NCBI GenBank assembly: GCA_022701925.1
Contig: JAKONM010000033.1
Span: 1-14,937, forward strand
Direction of reading: 5' to 3'
Length of the DNA: 14,937 bases
From: Microbacteriaceae bacterium
GTDB taxonomy: Bacteria > Actinomycetota > Actinomycetes > Actinomycetales > Microbacteriaceae
Position numbers and translations under genes: made by a program. The notes under the pieces are model-generated. The model was not told the origin of the DNA. It did no database searches and saw only the letters and a program-made list of their open reading frames with translations. Shown piece by piece: positions 1 to 6,796 of this stretch; position 1 is the stretch's first letter, and every line of letters starts with the position of its first letter.

Positions 1-567
1 CTCGCCGTCTCGACCGGTCGCGAGGTGGTCGTGCCGCTGTACCGCACGGCGCCGGAGGGCGTCGCCGCGATCGCCGTGCCGTGGGTCGCCGACCTCGTCC
101 GCCGCGTCGGGGGACCGGTGGCGCTGCTGGGCGACTCGGCAGGCGGCGGCATCGCGCTCGCCGCGGCGCTGCTGCTGCGCGAGGACGGGCTGCGGCCGCC
201 CCTGCTGCTCTCGGCGCCGTGGCTCGACGCGACGCTGCAGCGGCCGTGGACGGACCGGCGCGACCCGTGGCTCGCCGTGCCGGGGCTGCGGCGCACCGCG
301 GACCTGTGGCGGGGCGACCTGCCCGTGGACCACCCCTTCATCAGCCCGCTGCTGCACGACCTGGAGGGCATCGGACCCGCCGTGGTCGCCAGCGGCACGC
401 GCGACGTGCTGCACCGCGACGCGCTGCGGCTGCGGCAGGCCTCCCCCCACCCGGTGCGGCTGCTGGTCGGCGAGGGGCTCCTGCACAACTACCCGCTGCT
501 GCCGATCCCGGAGGCCCGCCCCGCGGTCCGCGCCTTCGCCGACGCGCTCCGCGCACAGCCCGCCTGA
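1..567 (+). CDS. alpha/beta hydrolase, HSL-type (Abhydrolase_3), 5' end outside the window
   Basis: This is the C-terminal part of an alpha/beta hydrolase of the hormone-sensitive-lipase/acetyl-hydrolase type. The frame is open from base 1 and matches family sequence before the first possible start (GTG at 25), so the gene begins upstream. Visible landmarks are the family segment VVPLYRTAPEG, the nucleophile elbow GDSAGG with Ser at 136-138, an acid in SGTRDVL with Asp at 403-405, and the catalytic His in LLHNYPL at 484-486. The full triad is therefore present. The oxyanion HGG motif would lie before the window. It probably hydrolyses short-chain acyl esters; the substrate is unknown. It is followed by a 133-bp gap with an inverted repeat before pyrE, so it is probably a separate transcript. 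Confidence 0.85.
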   Translation, partial: LAVSTGREVVVPLYRTAPEGVAAIAVPWVADLVRRVGGPVALLGDSAGGGIALAAALLLREDGLRPPLLLSAPWLDATLQRPWTDRRDPWLAVPGLRRTADLWRGDLPVDHPFISPLLHDLEGIGPAVVASGTRDVLHRDALRLRQASPHPVRLLVGEGLLHNYPLLPIPEARPAVRAFADALRAQPA

Positions 568-596
568 CCGGCCGCCGCGCGGATCCGCACTTCGTG

Positions 597-677
597 CGCG
601 GATCCGCAGATCCGAAGCGACGCGCCGCGAGCGGAGGGCCGGGAGGCGGCGTGTCGCTCGAGATCTGCGGATCCGCG
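597..677. repeat. long imperfect inverted repeat with copies of the palindrome GCGGATCCGC
   Basis: Arms at 597-628 and 646-677 pair at 28 of 32 positions. There are 16 consecutive pairs from the outside, three mismatches, then 13 more positions with one G-T pair, around a 17-nt loop. The outer arms each carry the 10-bp palindrome GCGGATCCGC (598-607 and 667-676), and a third copy lies at 579-588. The third copy belongs to a near-direct repeat of GCGCGGATCCGCA (577-589 and 596-608). No T-run follows the hairpin on either strand. It lies between the hydrolase stop and the pyrE promoter. It could be a factor-independent terminator without a T-run, a regulatory hairpin, or a dispersed REP-like element. 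Confidence 0.75.
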
Positions 678-686
678 AAGCCTCCC

Positions 687-700
687 TACGATGGGGCACC
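687..700 (+). promoter_or_regulatory. -10 box of a probable leaderless pyrE promoter
   Basis: TACGAT at 687-692 (4 of 6 matches to TATAAT) ends 8 nt before the GTG start of pyrE. Transcription would then start at or next to the start codon, giving a leaderless mRNA. No Shine-Dalgarno sequence precedes the start. A convincing -35 box is not visible. Confidence 0.6.
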
Positions 701-1249
701 GTGGCTTCCGCACGCGACCAGCTGATCGAGCACATCAGGGCCGACGCCGTCTTCCACGGCGACTTCACCCTGACCAGCGGCAAGAAGGCGTCGTTCTACG
801 TCGACCTGCGCCGGGTCAGCCTGGACCACCGGGTCGCCCCGCTGATCGGCCGGGTGATGCTGGACCTGATCGCCGACGTGCCGGACGTGGCCGCGGTCGG
901 CGGCCTGACGATGGGCGCCGACCCCATCGCCACGTCGATCCTGCACGCGGGCGCGGCGAGCGGCACCGCGATCGACGCGTTCGTCGTGCGCAAGGAGCCG
1001 AAGGACCACGGCCGGGGCCGGCAGGTCGAGGGGCCGGACGTGGCGGGCAGGCGGGTGGTCGTGGTGGAGGACACCAGCACGACCGGCGGCTCGCCGCTGA
1101 GGGCGATCGAGGCGCTGCAGAAGGCGGGTGCCGAGATCGCCGCGGTCGCCGTGGTCGTGGACCGCAGCACCGGGGCGCGCGAGGTGATCGAGGGCGCGGG
1201 GTTCACCTACCTGGCGGCGCTCGACCTGGCCGACCTGGGCCTGGCGTGA
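701..1249 (+). CDS. pyrE: orotate phosphoribosyltransferase
   Basis: PyrE transfers ribose-5-phosphate from PRPP to orotate, making OMP in de novo pyrimidine synthesis in the cytosol. The 182-aa product has the usual family length. The N-terminal FTLTSGKKASFYVDLR (residues 22-37) is the typical orotate-binding start. RKEPKDHGRGRQVEG (97-111) is the flexible catalytic loop, and VVVVEDTSTTGG (119-130) is the PRPP-binding motif with the acidic pair ED. The GTG at 701 is chosen because it gives the standard N-terminus and is preceded by a -10 box at leaderless spacing. An asparaginase gene follows on the same strand 31 nt later with no terminator between, so the two may be co-transcribed. Confidence 0.95.
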   Translation: MASARDQLIEHIRADAVFHGDFTLTSGKKASFYVDLRRVSLDHRVAPLIGRVMLDLIADVPDVAAVGGLTMGADPIATSILHAGAASGTAIDAFVVRKEPKDHGRGRQVEGPDVAGRRVVVVEDTSTTGGSPLRAIEALQKAGAEIAAVAVVVDRSTGAREVIEGAGFTYLAALDLADLGLA

Positions 1250-1280
1250 GCGGGGCCGCCGAGCGCATGCGGGTACCGGC

Positions 1281-2243
1281 ATGAGCGGCCCGCTGTCCGC
1301 CACGGGCTCGGTGCCGCTGGCCGTGGTCGAGCGCAGCGGCTTCCCGGAGTCGCAGCACCTGGGCGCCGCCGCGGTGGTCGCGCCCGACGGCTCGCTGCTG
1401 GCCGGCCGCGGCGACGTGGAGGCGCTGATCTACCCGCGCAGCGCGCTGAAGCCGTTCCAGACGGTCGCCGCGCTGCGCGCGGGAGCGGTGCTGGACGAGC
1501 AGGACCTGGTGATCGTCACCTCCAGCCACGACGGCTCCGCCCAGCACGTCGACGCGGTGCGGCACGCGCTCGCCTCGGTCGGTGCTGCGGAGGACGACCT
1601 GCGCACGCCGCCGGCGTGGCCCTCCAGCCCGACGGCGTCGGCGGAGCTGGTGCGGCAGGGGCGGGGCGCGAGCCGCATCGCGATGAACTGCTCGGGCAAC
1701 CACGCGGGGATGCTGGGGGCCGCGATCGCCCTGGGCCTCGGACCCGAGGACTACCTGGATCCGGCGAGCCCGGTGCACGCGATGGCGCGCGAGGTGCTGC
1801 ACGGGCACTCCGGCGCCGAGCCCGCCCATCCGGGCGTCGACGGCTGCGGCGGCCCGGTGTGGGCGGTGCCGGTCGTCGCCCTCGCCCGCGGGTACGCCTC
1901 CCTGTTCGCGGAGGAGCGGGCGCTGGGCGCCGCCATCCGCGCCAACCCGGTGCTGATCGAGGGGCTCAGCGAGTACGCGGGCACCACCCGCGCGGTCGCC
2001 GACCTGGGCGTCGTCGCGAAGGCCGGCGCGGAGGGCGTCTGGTGCGCGGTCGCGCCGGACGGCACCGCGGTGGCGGTCAAGGTGCTGGACGGCTCGCCGC
2101 GGGCCGGTGCGGCCGTGGCGGTGCGGCTGCTCGCGCAGCAGGGCGCGGTCGACGGCGATGCTGCGGAGGCGTACCTGGACGACGAGTCGCTGCAGCTGCA
2201 CGGCGGCGGCACCCAGGTGGGCCGCATCCGCGTCCTCGACTGA
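1281..2243 (+). CDS. L-asparaginase II, Rhizobium etli type (Asparaginase_II family)
   Basis: Predicted to hydrolyse L-asparagine to aspartate and ammonia. It belongs to the R. etli AnsA family, which is unrelated to E. coli AnsA/AnsB and uses a beta-lactamase-like Ser-x-x-Lys centre. Family marks: YPRSALKPFQ with Ser54 and Lys57, SSHDG with Ser82, MNCSGNHAGM with Cys137, HPGVDGCGGPVW with Cys189, and VVAKAGAEGV with Lys247. In the R. etli enzyme a zinc is held by Cys135, Lys138 and Cys189. Here Cys+3 is Asn140 rather than Lys, an unusual change. The 320-aa length is slightly short for the family. The ATG at 1281 has no clear ribosome site; GTG 1311, just before the conserved VPLAVVERSGF, is an alternative. 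It lies 31 nt after pyrE and its product aspartate is a pyrimidine precursor. Confidence 0.88.
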   Translation: MSGPLSATGSVPLAVVERSGFPESQHLGAAAVVAPDGSLLAGRGDVEALIYPRSALKPFQTVAALRAGAVLDEQDLVIVTSSHDGSAQHVDAVRHALASVGAAEDDLRTPPAWPSSPTASAELVRQGRGASRIAMNCSGNHAGMLGAAIALGLGPEDYLDPASPVHAMAREVLHGHSGAEPAHPGVDGCGGPVWAVPVVALARGYASLFAEERALGAAIRANPVLIEGLSEYAGTTRAVADLGVVAKAGAEGVWCAVAPDGTAVAVKVLDGSPRAGAAVAVRLLAQQGAVDGDAAEAYLDDESLQLHGGGTQVGRIRVLD

Positions 2244-2285
2244 GCCCGTCAGCAGGACAGGACGGGCCCGCTGGCGGACAGGACG

Positions 2286-2324
2286 CCGACGGCAGGACGA
2301 GACGGCCTGTCCTGCTGTCGGTTT
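2286..2324 (+). terminator. rho-independent-like terminator after the asparaginase gene
   Basis: The arms CCGACGGCAGGAC (2286-2298) and GTCCTGCTGTCGG (2309-2321) pair at 12 of 13 positions plus one G-U, around a 10-nt loop, and are followed by TTT. An upstream segment at 2246-2261 (CCGTCAGCAGGACAGG) is a near-duplicate of the 5' arm. It can pair with the same 3' arm (2306-2321) at 15 of 16 positions, so two hairpins compete. The terminator serves the plus-strand pyrE/asparaginase unit; no T-run is seen in the other direction. Confidence 0.7.
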
Positions 2325-2375
2325 CCCACCGGAGGGTCTGCCGAGAGCCCGAGCCCGAGCCGCCGGGCGCGGCGG

Positions 2376-3182
2376 TCAGTCCTCCGGGCCGGGGGAGAGC
2401 ACCGGGTCCGACTCCAGCAGGTCCGCGACGGAGGGGATGATCTCGTCGGGCCGGAAGGGGTAGCGGTCGATCTCGGCGCGGTCGCTGATGCCGGTCATGA
2501 CGAGGATGGTGTGCAGGCCCGCCTCGATGCCGGCGACGATGTCGGTGTCCATGCGGTCGCCGATCATGCCGGTGCTCTCGCTGTGGGCGCCGATGCGGTT
2601 CATCGCGCTGCGGAACATCATCGGGTTCGGCTTGCCCACCACGTAGGGCGTGCGGCCGGTGGCCCGCTCGATCAGCGCGGCGACCGCGCCGGTCGCGGGC
2701 AGCGGCCCCTCGTTCGACGGGCCGGTCGCGTCCGGGTTGGTCACGATGAAGCGGGCGCCCGCGCCGATCAGGCGGATCGCCTTCGTGATCGCCTCGAAGG
2801 AGTAGTTGCGGGTCTCGCCGACGACGACGTAGTCGGGCGCGGTGTCGGTGAGGATGTAGCCCGCCTCGTGCAGCGCGGTCGTCACCCCGGCCTCGCCGAT
2901 CACGAAGGCGCTGCCGCCCGGGATCTGCGACGCCAGGAAGTCCGCGGTGGCGAGCGCCGAGGTCCAGATCGCCTCCTCCGGCACCGACAGCCCGGAGGCG
3001 CGCAGCCGCGCGGCCAGGTCGCGCGGCGTGAAGATCGAGTTGTTCGTCAGCACCAGGAACGGCTTGCCCTGGTCGGTCCACTGCTGGATCAGCTCGGAGG
3101 CGCCGGGGATCGCCTGGTTCTCATGGACGAGCACGCCGTCCATGTCGGTCAGCCAGCACTCGATCTCGTCGCGGCCCGTCAC
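2376..3182 (-). CDS. HAD-IIA family sugar-phosphatase-like hydrolase (NagD-like)
   Basis: A 268-aa cytosolic HAD phosphatase of subfamily IIA (NagD / nucleotide- or sugar-phosphatase group). All four HAD motifs are visible: LTDMDGV with nucleophile Asp13 and acid Asp15, LTNNS (Thr46-Asn48), GKPNPMMF with Lys184, and GDRMDTD with Asp209 and Asp214. The insert between motifs II and III, with FIVTNPDATGPSNEG, is the typical IIA cap. Likely substrates are small phosphorylated sugars or nucleotides; the exact one cannot be read. The GTG at 3182 is chosen because the family N-terminus follows directly and TACGCT lies 7 nt upstream, a leaderless arrangement. It starts 5 nt after the stop of the upstream membrane-protein gene, so co-transcription from there is also possible. 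Confidence 0.88.
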   Translation of the reverse strand: MTGRDEIECWLTDMDGVLVHENQAIPGASELIQQWTDQGKPFLVLTNNSIFTPRDLAARLRASGLSVPEEAIWTSALATADFLASQIPGGSAFVIGEAGVTTALHEAGYILTDTAPDYVVVGETRNYSFEAITKAIRLIGAGARFIVTNPDATGPSNEGPLPATGAVAALIERATGRTPYVVGKPNPMMFRSAMNRIGAHSESTGMIGDRMDTDIVAGIEAGLHTILVMTGISDRAEIDRYPFRPDEIIPSVADLLESDPVLSPGPED

Positions 3183-3195
3183 GGCCGTCAGCGTA
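3183..3195 (-). promoter_or_regulatory. -10 box of a probable leaderless promoter for the HAD gene
   Basis: On the minus strand TACGCT (3195-3190) is followed by 7 nt and the GTG start at 3182. The last T of the box is also the first base of the TGA stop of the upstream gene, so the promoter sits in the end of that gene. No Shine-Dalgarno sequence is present. Confidence 0.5.
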
Positions 3196-4216
3196 CGGGC
3201 CGCGCCTGCTCGCGGGGCAGGCCGGCGGGCGGCTTGCGCCGCACGTCGGTGAGGGTGGCCATCAGCTGCTCCATGGGGCCCCGGCCGACGAACCGCCGCC
3301 ACAGCACGGCGAACACCACGGAGGCCAGCGCGATGCCGCCGAGCAGCCACCAGTGCTCGATGCCGATCGCGCCGCCGGTGACGACCAGGAAGACCGCCAG
3401 CACCAGCAGCTGCCCCGTGTAGACGGTCAGCGGCATGGAGCCGGTGGCGCCGATCGGCGAGAGCGCGCGCGCGATCTGCGGCGCCGTGCACGCGATCAGC
3501 AGCACCCCGATCAGCGCGACCGCGACGCCGCCGCTGCCCAGCACCTCCCAGGTCGTGTTCGAGTGCGCCGCCGCGTCCTGCCCGAACCCGGCGGCCCCGC
3601 CGTAGCCGACCGCGCTCGCCAGCACGCCGCCGGCGACCATCCGCAGCTGCGTCGCCCGGCTGCCCAGGTCGCTGCGCGCCACCAGCAGGCCGACGGCCGC
3701 GTAGGCGGCCCAGACCAGGTCGGGGTAGAAGCCCGTGACGAACCAGTGGCCGGGCCACTGCAGCGGGGAGGCGGGGGCGAACGCGCCGTTCAGGTCCTCC
3801 CCGACGGTCTGCACGACCAGCGCGCCCAGGGTCGCGGCGGCTGCGACGACGAGGGCCAGCACCCGTCGGGGCGCGAAGAGCACGGGCAGCAGCACCAGGA
3901 ACAGCACCCCGTAGTAGTCGAGGATCACCGCGATCGGCGTGCCGAGGACCCACAGCCCGCGACCCAGCACGATCAGCCAGAAGCCGCGCAGCGCGACGGA
4001 CACCGCCGCGCGCATCCGCTCGGGCGGCAGCGGCGGGTTCGCGCCCCCGGTCAGCAGGCCCAGCGACACCCCGGCCAGCACGGCGAAGAGCACGGAGGAG
4101 CGCCCGTCGGCCAGCCCGTCGCGGGTGCCGTCCGGCGCGAAGTGGGCCCACAGCATGCCAAGGATCGCGACGCCCCGCGCCACGTCGATCCCCGCCAGTC
4201 GTCCTCCGGCCGCCAT
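3188..4216 (-). CDS. multi-pass membrane protein with DUF1624/HGSNAT-like start and DUF418-like end
   Basis: A 342-aa integral membrane protein. The N-terminus RLAGIDVARGVAILGMLWAHF matches the first helix of the DUF1624/heparan-glucosaminide-acetyltransferase and DUF418 group, in which the R-x-x-GIDxxRG motif is characteristic. The end carries FVGRGPMEQLMATLT, comparable to the GPLEW motif that closes DUF418 proteins. About nine or ten hydrophobic stretches lie between. Such proteins are thought to be membrane acyltransferases or transporters, but no function is proven and I cannot name the substrate. The ATG at 4216 is preceded by TACCCT at 6 nt, with no ribosome site. It is divergent from the cardiolipin synthase gene across 53 bp. 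The HAD phosphatase follows 5 nt after its stop. Confidence 0.8.
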   Translation of the reverse strand: MAAGGRLAGIDVARGVAILGMLWAHFAPDGTRDGLADGRSSVLFAVLAGVSLGLLTGGANPPLPPERMRAAVSVALRGFWLIVLGRGLWVLGTPIAVILDYYGVLFLVLLPVLFAPRRVLALVVAAAATLGALVVQTVGEDLNGAFAPASPLQWPGHWFVTGFYPDLVWAAYAAVGLLVARSDLGSRATQLRMVAGGVLASAVGYGGAAGFGQDAAAHSNTTWEVLGSGGVAVALIGVLLIACTAPQIARALSPIGATGSMPLTVYTGQLLVLAVFLVVTGGAIGIEHWWLLGGIALASVVFAVLWRRFVGRGPMEQLMATLTDVRRKPPAGLPREQARPVR

Positions 4217-4228
4217 GGGCAGAGGGTA
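4217..4228 (-). promoter_or_regulatory. -10 box of a probable leaderless promoter for the DUF418-like gene
   Basis: On the minus strand TACCCT (4228-4223) is followed by CTGCCC and the ATG at 4216. The spacing of 6 nt places the transcript start on the start codon. This is one of the clearest examples of the arrangement in the window. Confidence 0.6.
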
Positions 4229-4257
4229 GGCGCCAGGGGCCTGCCGGGCCGGTGCGG

Positions 4258-4269
4258 AAGACTCGCCTC
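4258..4269 (+). promoter_or_regulatory. weak -10 box before the cardiolipin synthase start
   Basis: AAGACT (4258-4263) is followed by 6 nt and ATG 4270. It matches TATAAT at positions 2, 4 and 6 only. The spacing equals that of the other leaderless-type starts, which supports ATG 4270 over the in-frame GTG at 4252. Confidence 0.35.
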
Positions 4270-5736
4270 ATGGTGAACTGGCTGGCGAACGTGCTCCCGG
4301 CCGGCGCGCTGGTGCTGCTGGAGGTCGCCCTGCTGGTGGCCGCCCTGCTGCTGGCGCCGCGCGGCCGCCGTCCTTCCAGCGCCCTGGCGTGGATCCTGCT
4401 GATCGTCGTGCTGCCCCTGCTGGGGCTGCTGCTGTTCTCGCTGATCGGGTCGCCGAAGCTGCCGCAGGCCCGCCGCGACAAGCAGCGGACGATGGACGAG
4501 CGGATCGAGGAGCGGGCCCGCACCGTGGACCACGCGGACGCGACGCTCGACGCGCCGCCCTGGCTGCCGCCGATCGCCCGCCTGAACCGCAGCACCGGCG
4601 CGATGCCGCTGGTCGACGGCAACGTGTCGCACCTGCTGCCCCACTTCGACGAGCAGCTGACGGCCATCGTCGCGGCGGTCGACCGCGCGACGCGGTACGC
4701 GCACGTCGAGTTCTACATCCTGGCGCTCGACGGCTCGACCGAGCCCTTCTACGCAGCGCTCGAGCGGGCCGTGCAGCGGGGCGTCGAGGTGCGGGTGCTG
4801 GTGGACCACCTGGGGTCGACCAAGTACCCCGGCTTCAGGAAGGGCCTGAAGCGCCTGACCGCGGCCGGCGTCGAGTGGCGGCTGATGCTGCCCGTGCAGC
4901 CGTGGCGGGGCCGCTACCAGCGGCCCGACCTGCGCAACCACCGCAAGCTGGTGGTCGTCGACGGCGACATCGCCTTCATCGGGTCGCTGAACATGATCGA
5001 CCCGGGCTACCAGACCCGCAAGAACCGGCGCCGTCACCTGCGCTGGCGCGACCTGATGGCGGAGGTGCGCGGCCCGGTCGTGCAGGAGGTGGAGGCGATC
5101 TTCGTCACCGACTGGTTCAGCGAGACCGACGAGCTGCCGCCGGCCACCTCCGTCGAGGCGGTCGTGGACGACGGCGACGCCCGCACGCTGCTGGCGCAGA
5201 TCGTGCCCTCGGGGCCGGCGTTCGAGGCCGAGAACAACCTGGCGCTCTTCAACAGCCTGATCTACGCGGCGGAGCGGCGGCTGTCGATCACCAGCCCGTA
5301 CTTCGTGCCGGACGAGTCGCTGCTGGGCGCCCTGCTCACCGCGGCGCGGCGGGGCGTGGAGGTCGAGCTCTTCGTCAGCGAGATCGGCGACCAGTTCTTC
5401 GTCTACCACGCGCAGCACTCCTACTACGAGGACCTGCTGCAGGGGGGCGTGCGCATCTACCAGTACGCCGCGCCGACGGTCCTGCACGCCAAGCACGTCT
5501 CGGTGGACGAGACGGTGGCCCTGGTCGGCTCCTCGAACATGGACATCCGCGCGTTCCAGCTGGACCTTGAGGTCATGATGCTGGTCGCGGGCCGCGCCTT
5601 CACGGACGAGCTGCGGGCCGTGGAGGACGAGTACCGCGCGAACTCGACCGAGCTGACGCTCGAGGCGTGGCACGGCCGCGGACGGTTCCACGCGGTGGTC
5701 GACAACCTGGCGCGCCTGACCTCCGCCGTGCAGTAG
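4270..5736 (+). CDS. cls: cardiolipin synthase-type phospholipase D family protein
   Basis: Predicted to condense phosphatidylglycerol into cardiolipin at the cytoplasmic membrane. From ATG 4270 the product is 488 aa, the normal length for bacterial Cls of the ClsA type. The N-terminus has two membrane segments (about residues 6-28 and 38-60, the second in LAWILLIVVLPLLGLLLF), then a cytosolic part with two HKD motifs. The first is HRKLVVVDGDIAFIGSLN with His224 (codon 4939-4941); the second is HAKHVSVDETVALVGSSN with His406 (codon 5485-5487). Both keep His, Lys, Asp and the GSxN tail. An in-frame GTG at 4252 would add six residues. The gene is divergent from the DUF418-like gene and convergent with the oxidoreductase gene 15 nt downstream. 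Confidence 0.92.
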   Translation: MVNWLANVLPAGALVLLEVALLVAALLLAPRGRRPSSALAWILLIVVLPLLGLLLFSLIGSPKLPQARRDKQRTMDERIEERARTVDHADATLDAPPWLPPIARLNRSTGAMPLVDGNVSHLLPHFDEQLTAIVAAVDRATRYAHVEFYILALDGSTEPFYAALERAVQRGVEVRVLVDHLGSTKYPGFRKGLKRLTAAGVEWRLMLPVQPWRGRYQRPDLRNHRKLVVVDGDIAFIGSLNMIDPGYQTRKNRRRHLRWRDLMAEVRGPVVQEVEAIFVTDWFSETDELPPATSVEAVVDDGDARTLLAQIVPSGPAFEAENNLALFNSLIYAAERRLSITSPYFVPDESLLGALLTAARRGVEVELFVSEIGDQFFVYHAQHSYYEDLLQGGVRIYQYAAPTVLHAKHVSVDETVALVGSSNMDIRAFQLDLEVMMLVAGRAFTDELRAVEDEYRANSTELTLEAWHGRGRFHAVVDNLARLTSAVQ

Positions 5737-5751
5737 CGGCGCCTCCCGGAG

Positions 5752-6726
5752 TCAGGGCATCAGCAGCACCTTGCCGGTGGTGCGGCGGCCCTCCAGGGCG
5801 CGGTGCGCCTCCGCGGCCTCGGCCAGCGGGAAGCGCGAGCCGATGCGCACGTCGAGCTCGCCCGCCGTGACCGCGTCGAACAGCTCGCGGTAGCGCCACG
5901 CCCGCTCCTCGGGGCTGCGCAGGAAGTCGCCCATCGTCGGGCGGGTCAGCACCAGGCTGCCGCCGCGCATCAGCGCCGCCGGGTCGATCGGCGGCACGGG
6001 ACCGCTCGCGGCGCCGAACAGCGCCAGCAGGCCGCGGACGCGCAGCGACGCCAGCGATCCCTCGACGGTCGTCGCGCCCACCCCGTCGTAGACCACGTCG
6101 ACCCCGTGGCCGCCGGTGTGCTCGCGCACCCGATCGGCGAAGCCCTCGTAGTCCAGCACGACGTCGGCGCCCGCGCCCCGCGCCAGCTCGGCCTTCTCCG
6201 CGCCGCCGACCGTGGTCAGCACGGTGGCGCCGCGCGCCTTCGCCAGCTGGATCAGCAGCAGCCCGACGCCGCCGGCACCCGCGTGCACCAGCACGGTCGT
6301 GCCGTCCGCCACCGCGTGCACCGAGGTGACCAGGTAGTGCGCCGTCAGGCCCTGCAGCGGCAGCGCGGCCGCGACCTCCGGGTCGACGCCCGGGGGCACG
6401 TGGGCGGCGGCGGTCGCGGGGACGATCGCGGCGGCGGCGTAGGTGCGGCGGCCCTCGGCGGTCGCGACGGCGTCCCCGACCCGGAAGCCCTCCACCCCGG
6501 GTCCGACGGCCGCCACCCGGCCCGCCCCCTCGGTGCCGGGCACGTGCGGGAAGTCGACCGGGTAGGCGCCGGTGCGCCGGTAGACGTCGACGAAGTTCAC
6601 GCCGACGCCGGCCAGCTCGACCAGCAGCTCGCCCTCCCCGGGCTCCGGCACGTCCTGCTCGGCGGCCCGCAGCACCTCCGGCCCGCCCGCCTCCGTCGCC
6701 TGCACCACCTGCATCCGCCGCGTCAT
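5752..6726 (-). CDS. qor: NADPH:quinone oxidoreductase (zinc-free MDR family)
   Basis: A 324-aa medium-chain dehydrogenase/reductase of the quinone oxidoreductase type, which passes electrons from NADPH to quinones. Typical marks are NFVDVYRRTGAYPVDFPHVPGTEGAGRV (positions 44-71, read in part), LPLQGLTAHYL (122-132) and the Rossmann nucleotide site VHAGAGGVG (147-155). VVYDGVG and the SL..L..RG stretch follow in the usual order. The structural-zinc cysteine cluster of alcohol dehydrogenases is absent, as expected for this subfamily. The ATG at 6726 is favoured by family alignment and by GACACT 6 nt upstream; Met5 is an alternative. It is divergent from the DUF429-TrmH gene across 70 bp. The physiological substrate is unknown. 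Confidence 0.9.
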   Translation of the reverse strand: MTRRMQVVQATEAGGPEVLRAAEQDVPEPGEGELLVELAGVGVNFVDVYRRTGAYPVDFPHVPGTEGAGRVAAVGPGVEGFRVGDAVATAEGRRTYAAAAIVPATAAAHVPPGVDPEVAAALPLQGLTAHYLVTSVHAVADGTTVLVHAGAGGVGLLLIQLAKARGATVLTTVGGAEKAELARGAGADVVLDYEGFADRVREHTGGHGVDVVYDGVGATTVEGSLASLRVRGLLALFGAASGPVPPIDPAALMRGGSLVLTRPTMGDFLRSPEERAWRYRELFDAVTAGELDVRIGSRFPLAEAAEAHRALEGRRTTGKVLLMP

Positions 6727-6738
6727 GGCGCCAGTGTC
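6727..6738 (-). promoter_or_regulatory. possible -10 box before the quinone oxidoreductase gene
   Basis: On the minus strand GACACT (6738-6733) is followed by 6 nt and ATG 6726. It matches TATAAT at positions 2, 4 and 6 and lacks the first T, so it is weaker than its neighbours. No Shine-Dalgarno sequence is present. Confidence 0.35.
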
Positions 6739-6784
6739 CTGCCGCCCGCTGGACGCCCGCGGCGGACTGCGGCGCCCGGCCGCC

Positions 6785-6796
6785 TAGCCTGCAGCC
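6785..6796 (+). promoter_or_regulatory. -10 box of a probable leaderless promoter for the DUF429-TrmH gene
   Basis: TAGCCT (6785-6790) is followed by GCAGCC and GTG 6797. The 6-nt spacing fits a leaderless transcript. No ribosome site is present and no -35 box is convincing. Confidence 0.55.

Noticed and set aside
3188..3190. Frameshifted or fused DUF418-like/HAD gene.
   Set aside because: Both reading frames are complete with normal ends; the 5-nt gap simply reflects tight packing.
4252..4269. GTG 4252 as the start of the cardiolipin synthase gene.
   Set aside because: It has no ribosome site or -10 box at useful spacing; ATG 4270 has AAGACT 6 nt upstream and a typical short N-terminus before the first membrane helix. 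The difference is only six residues.
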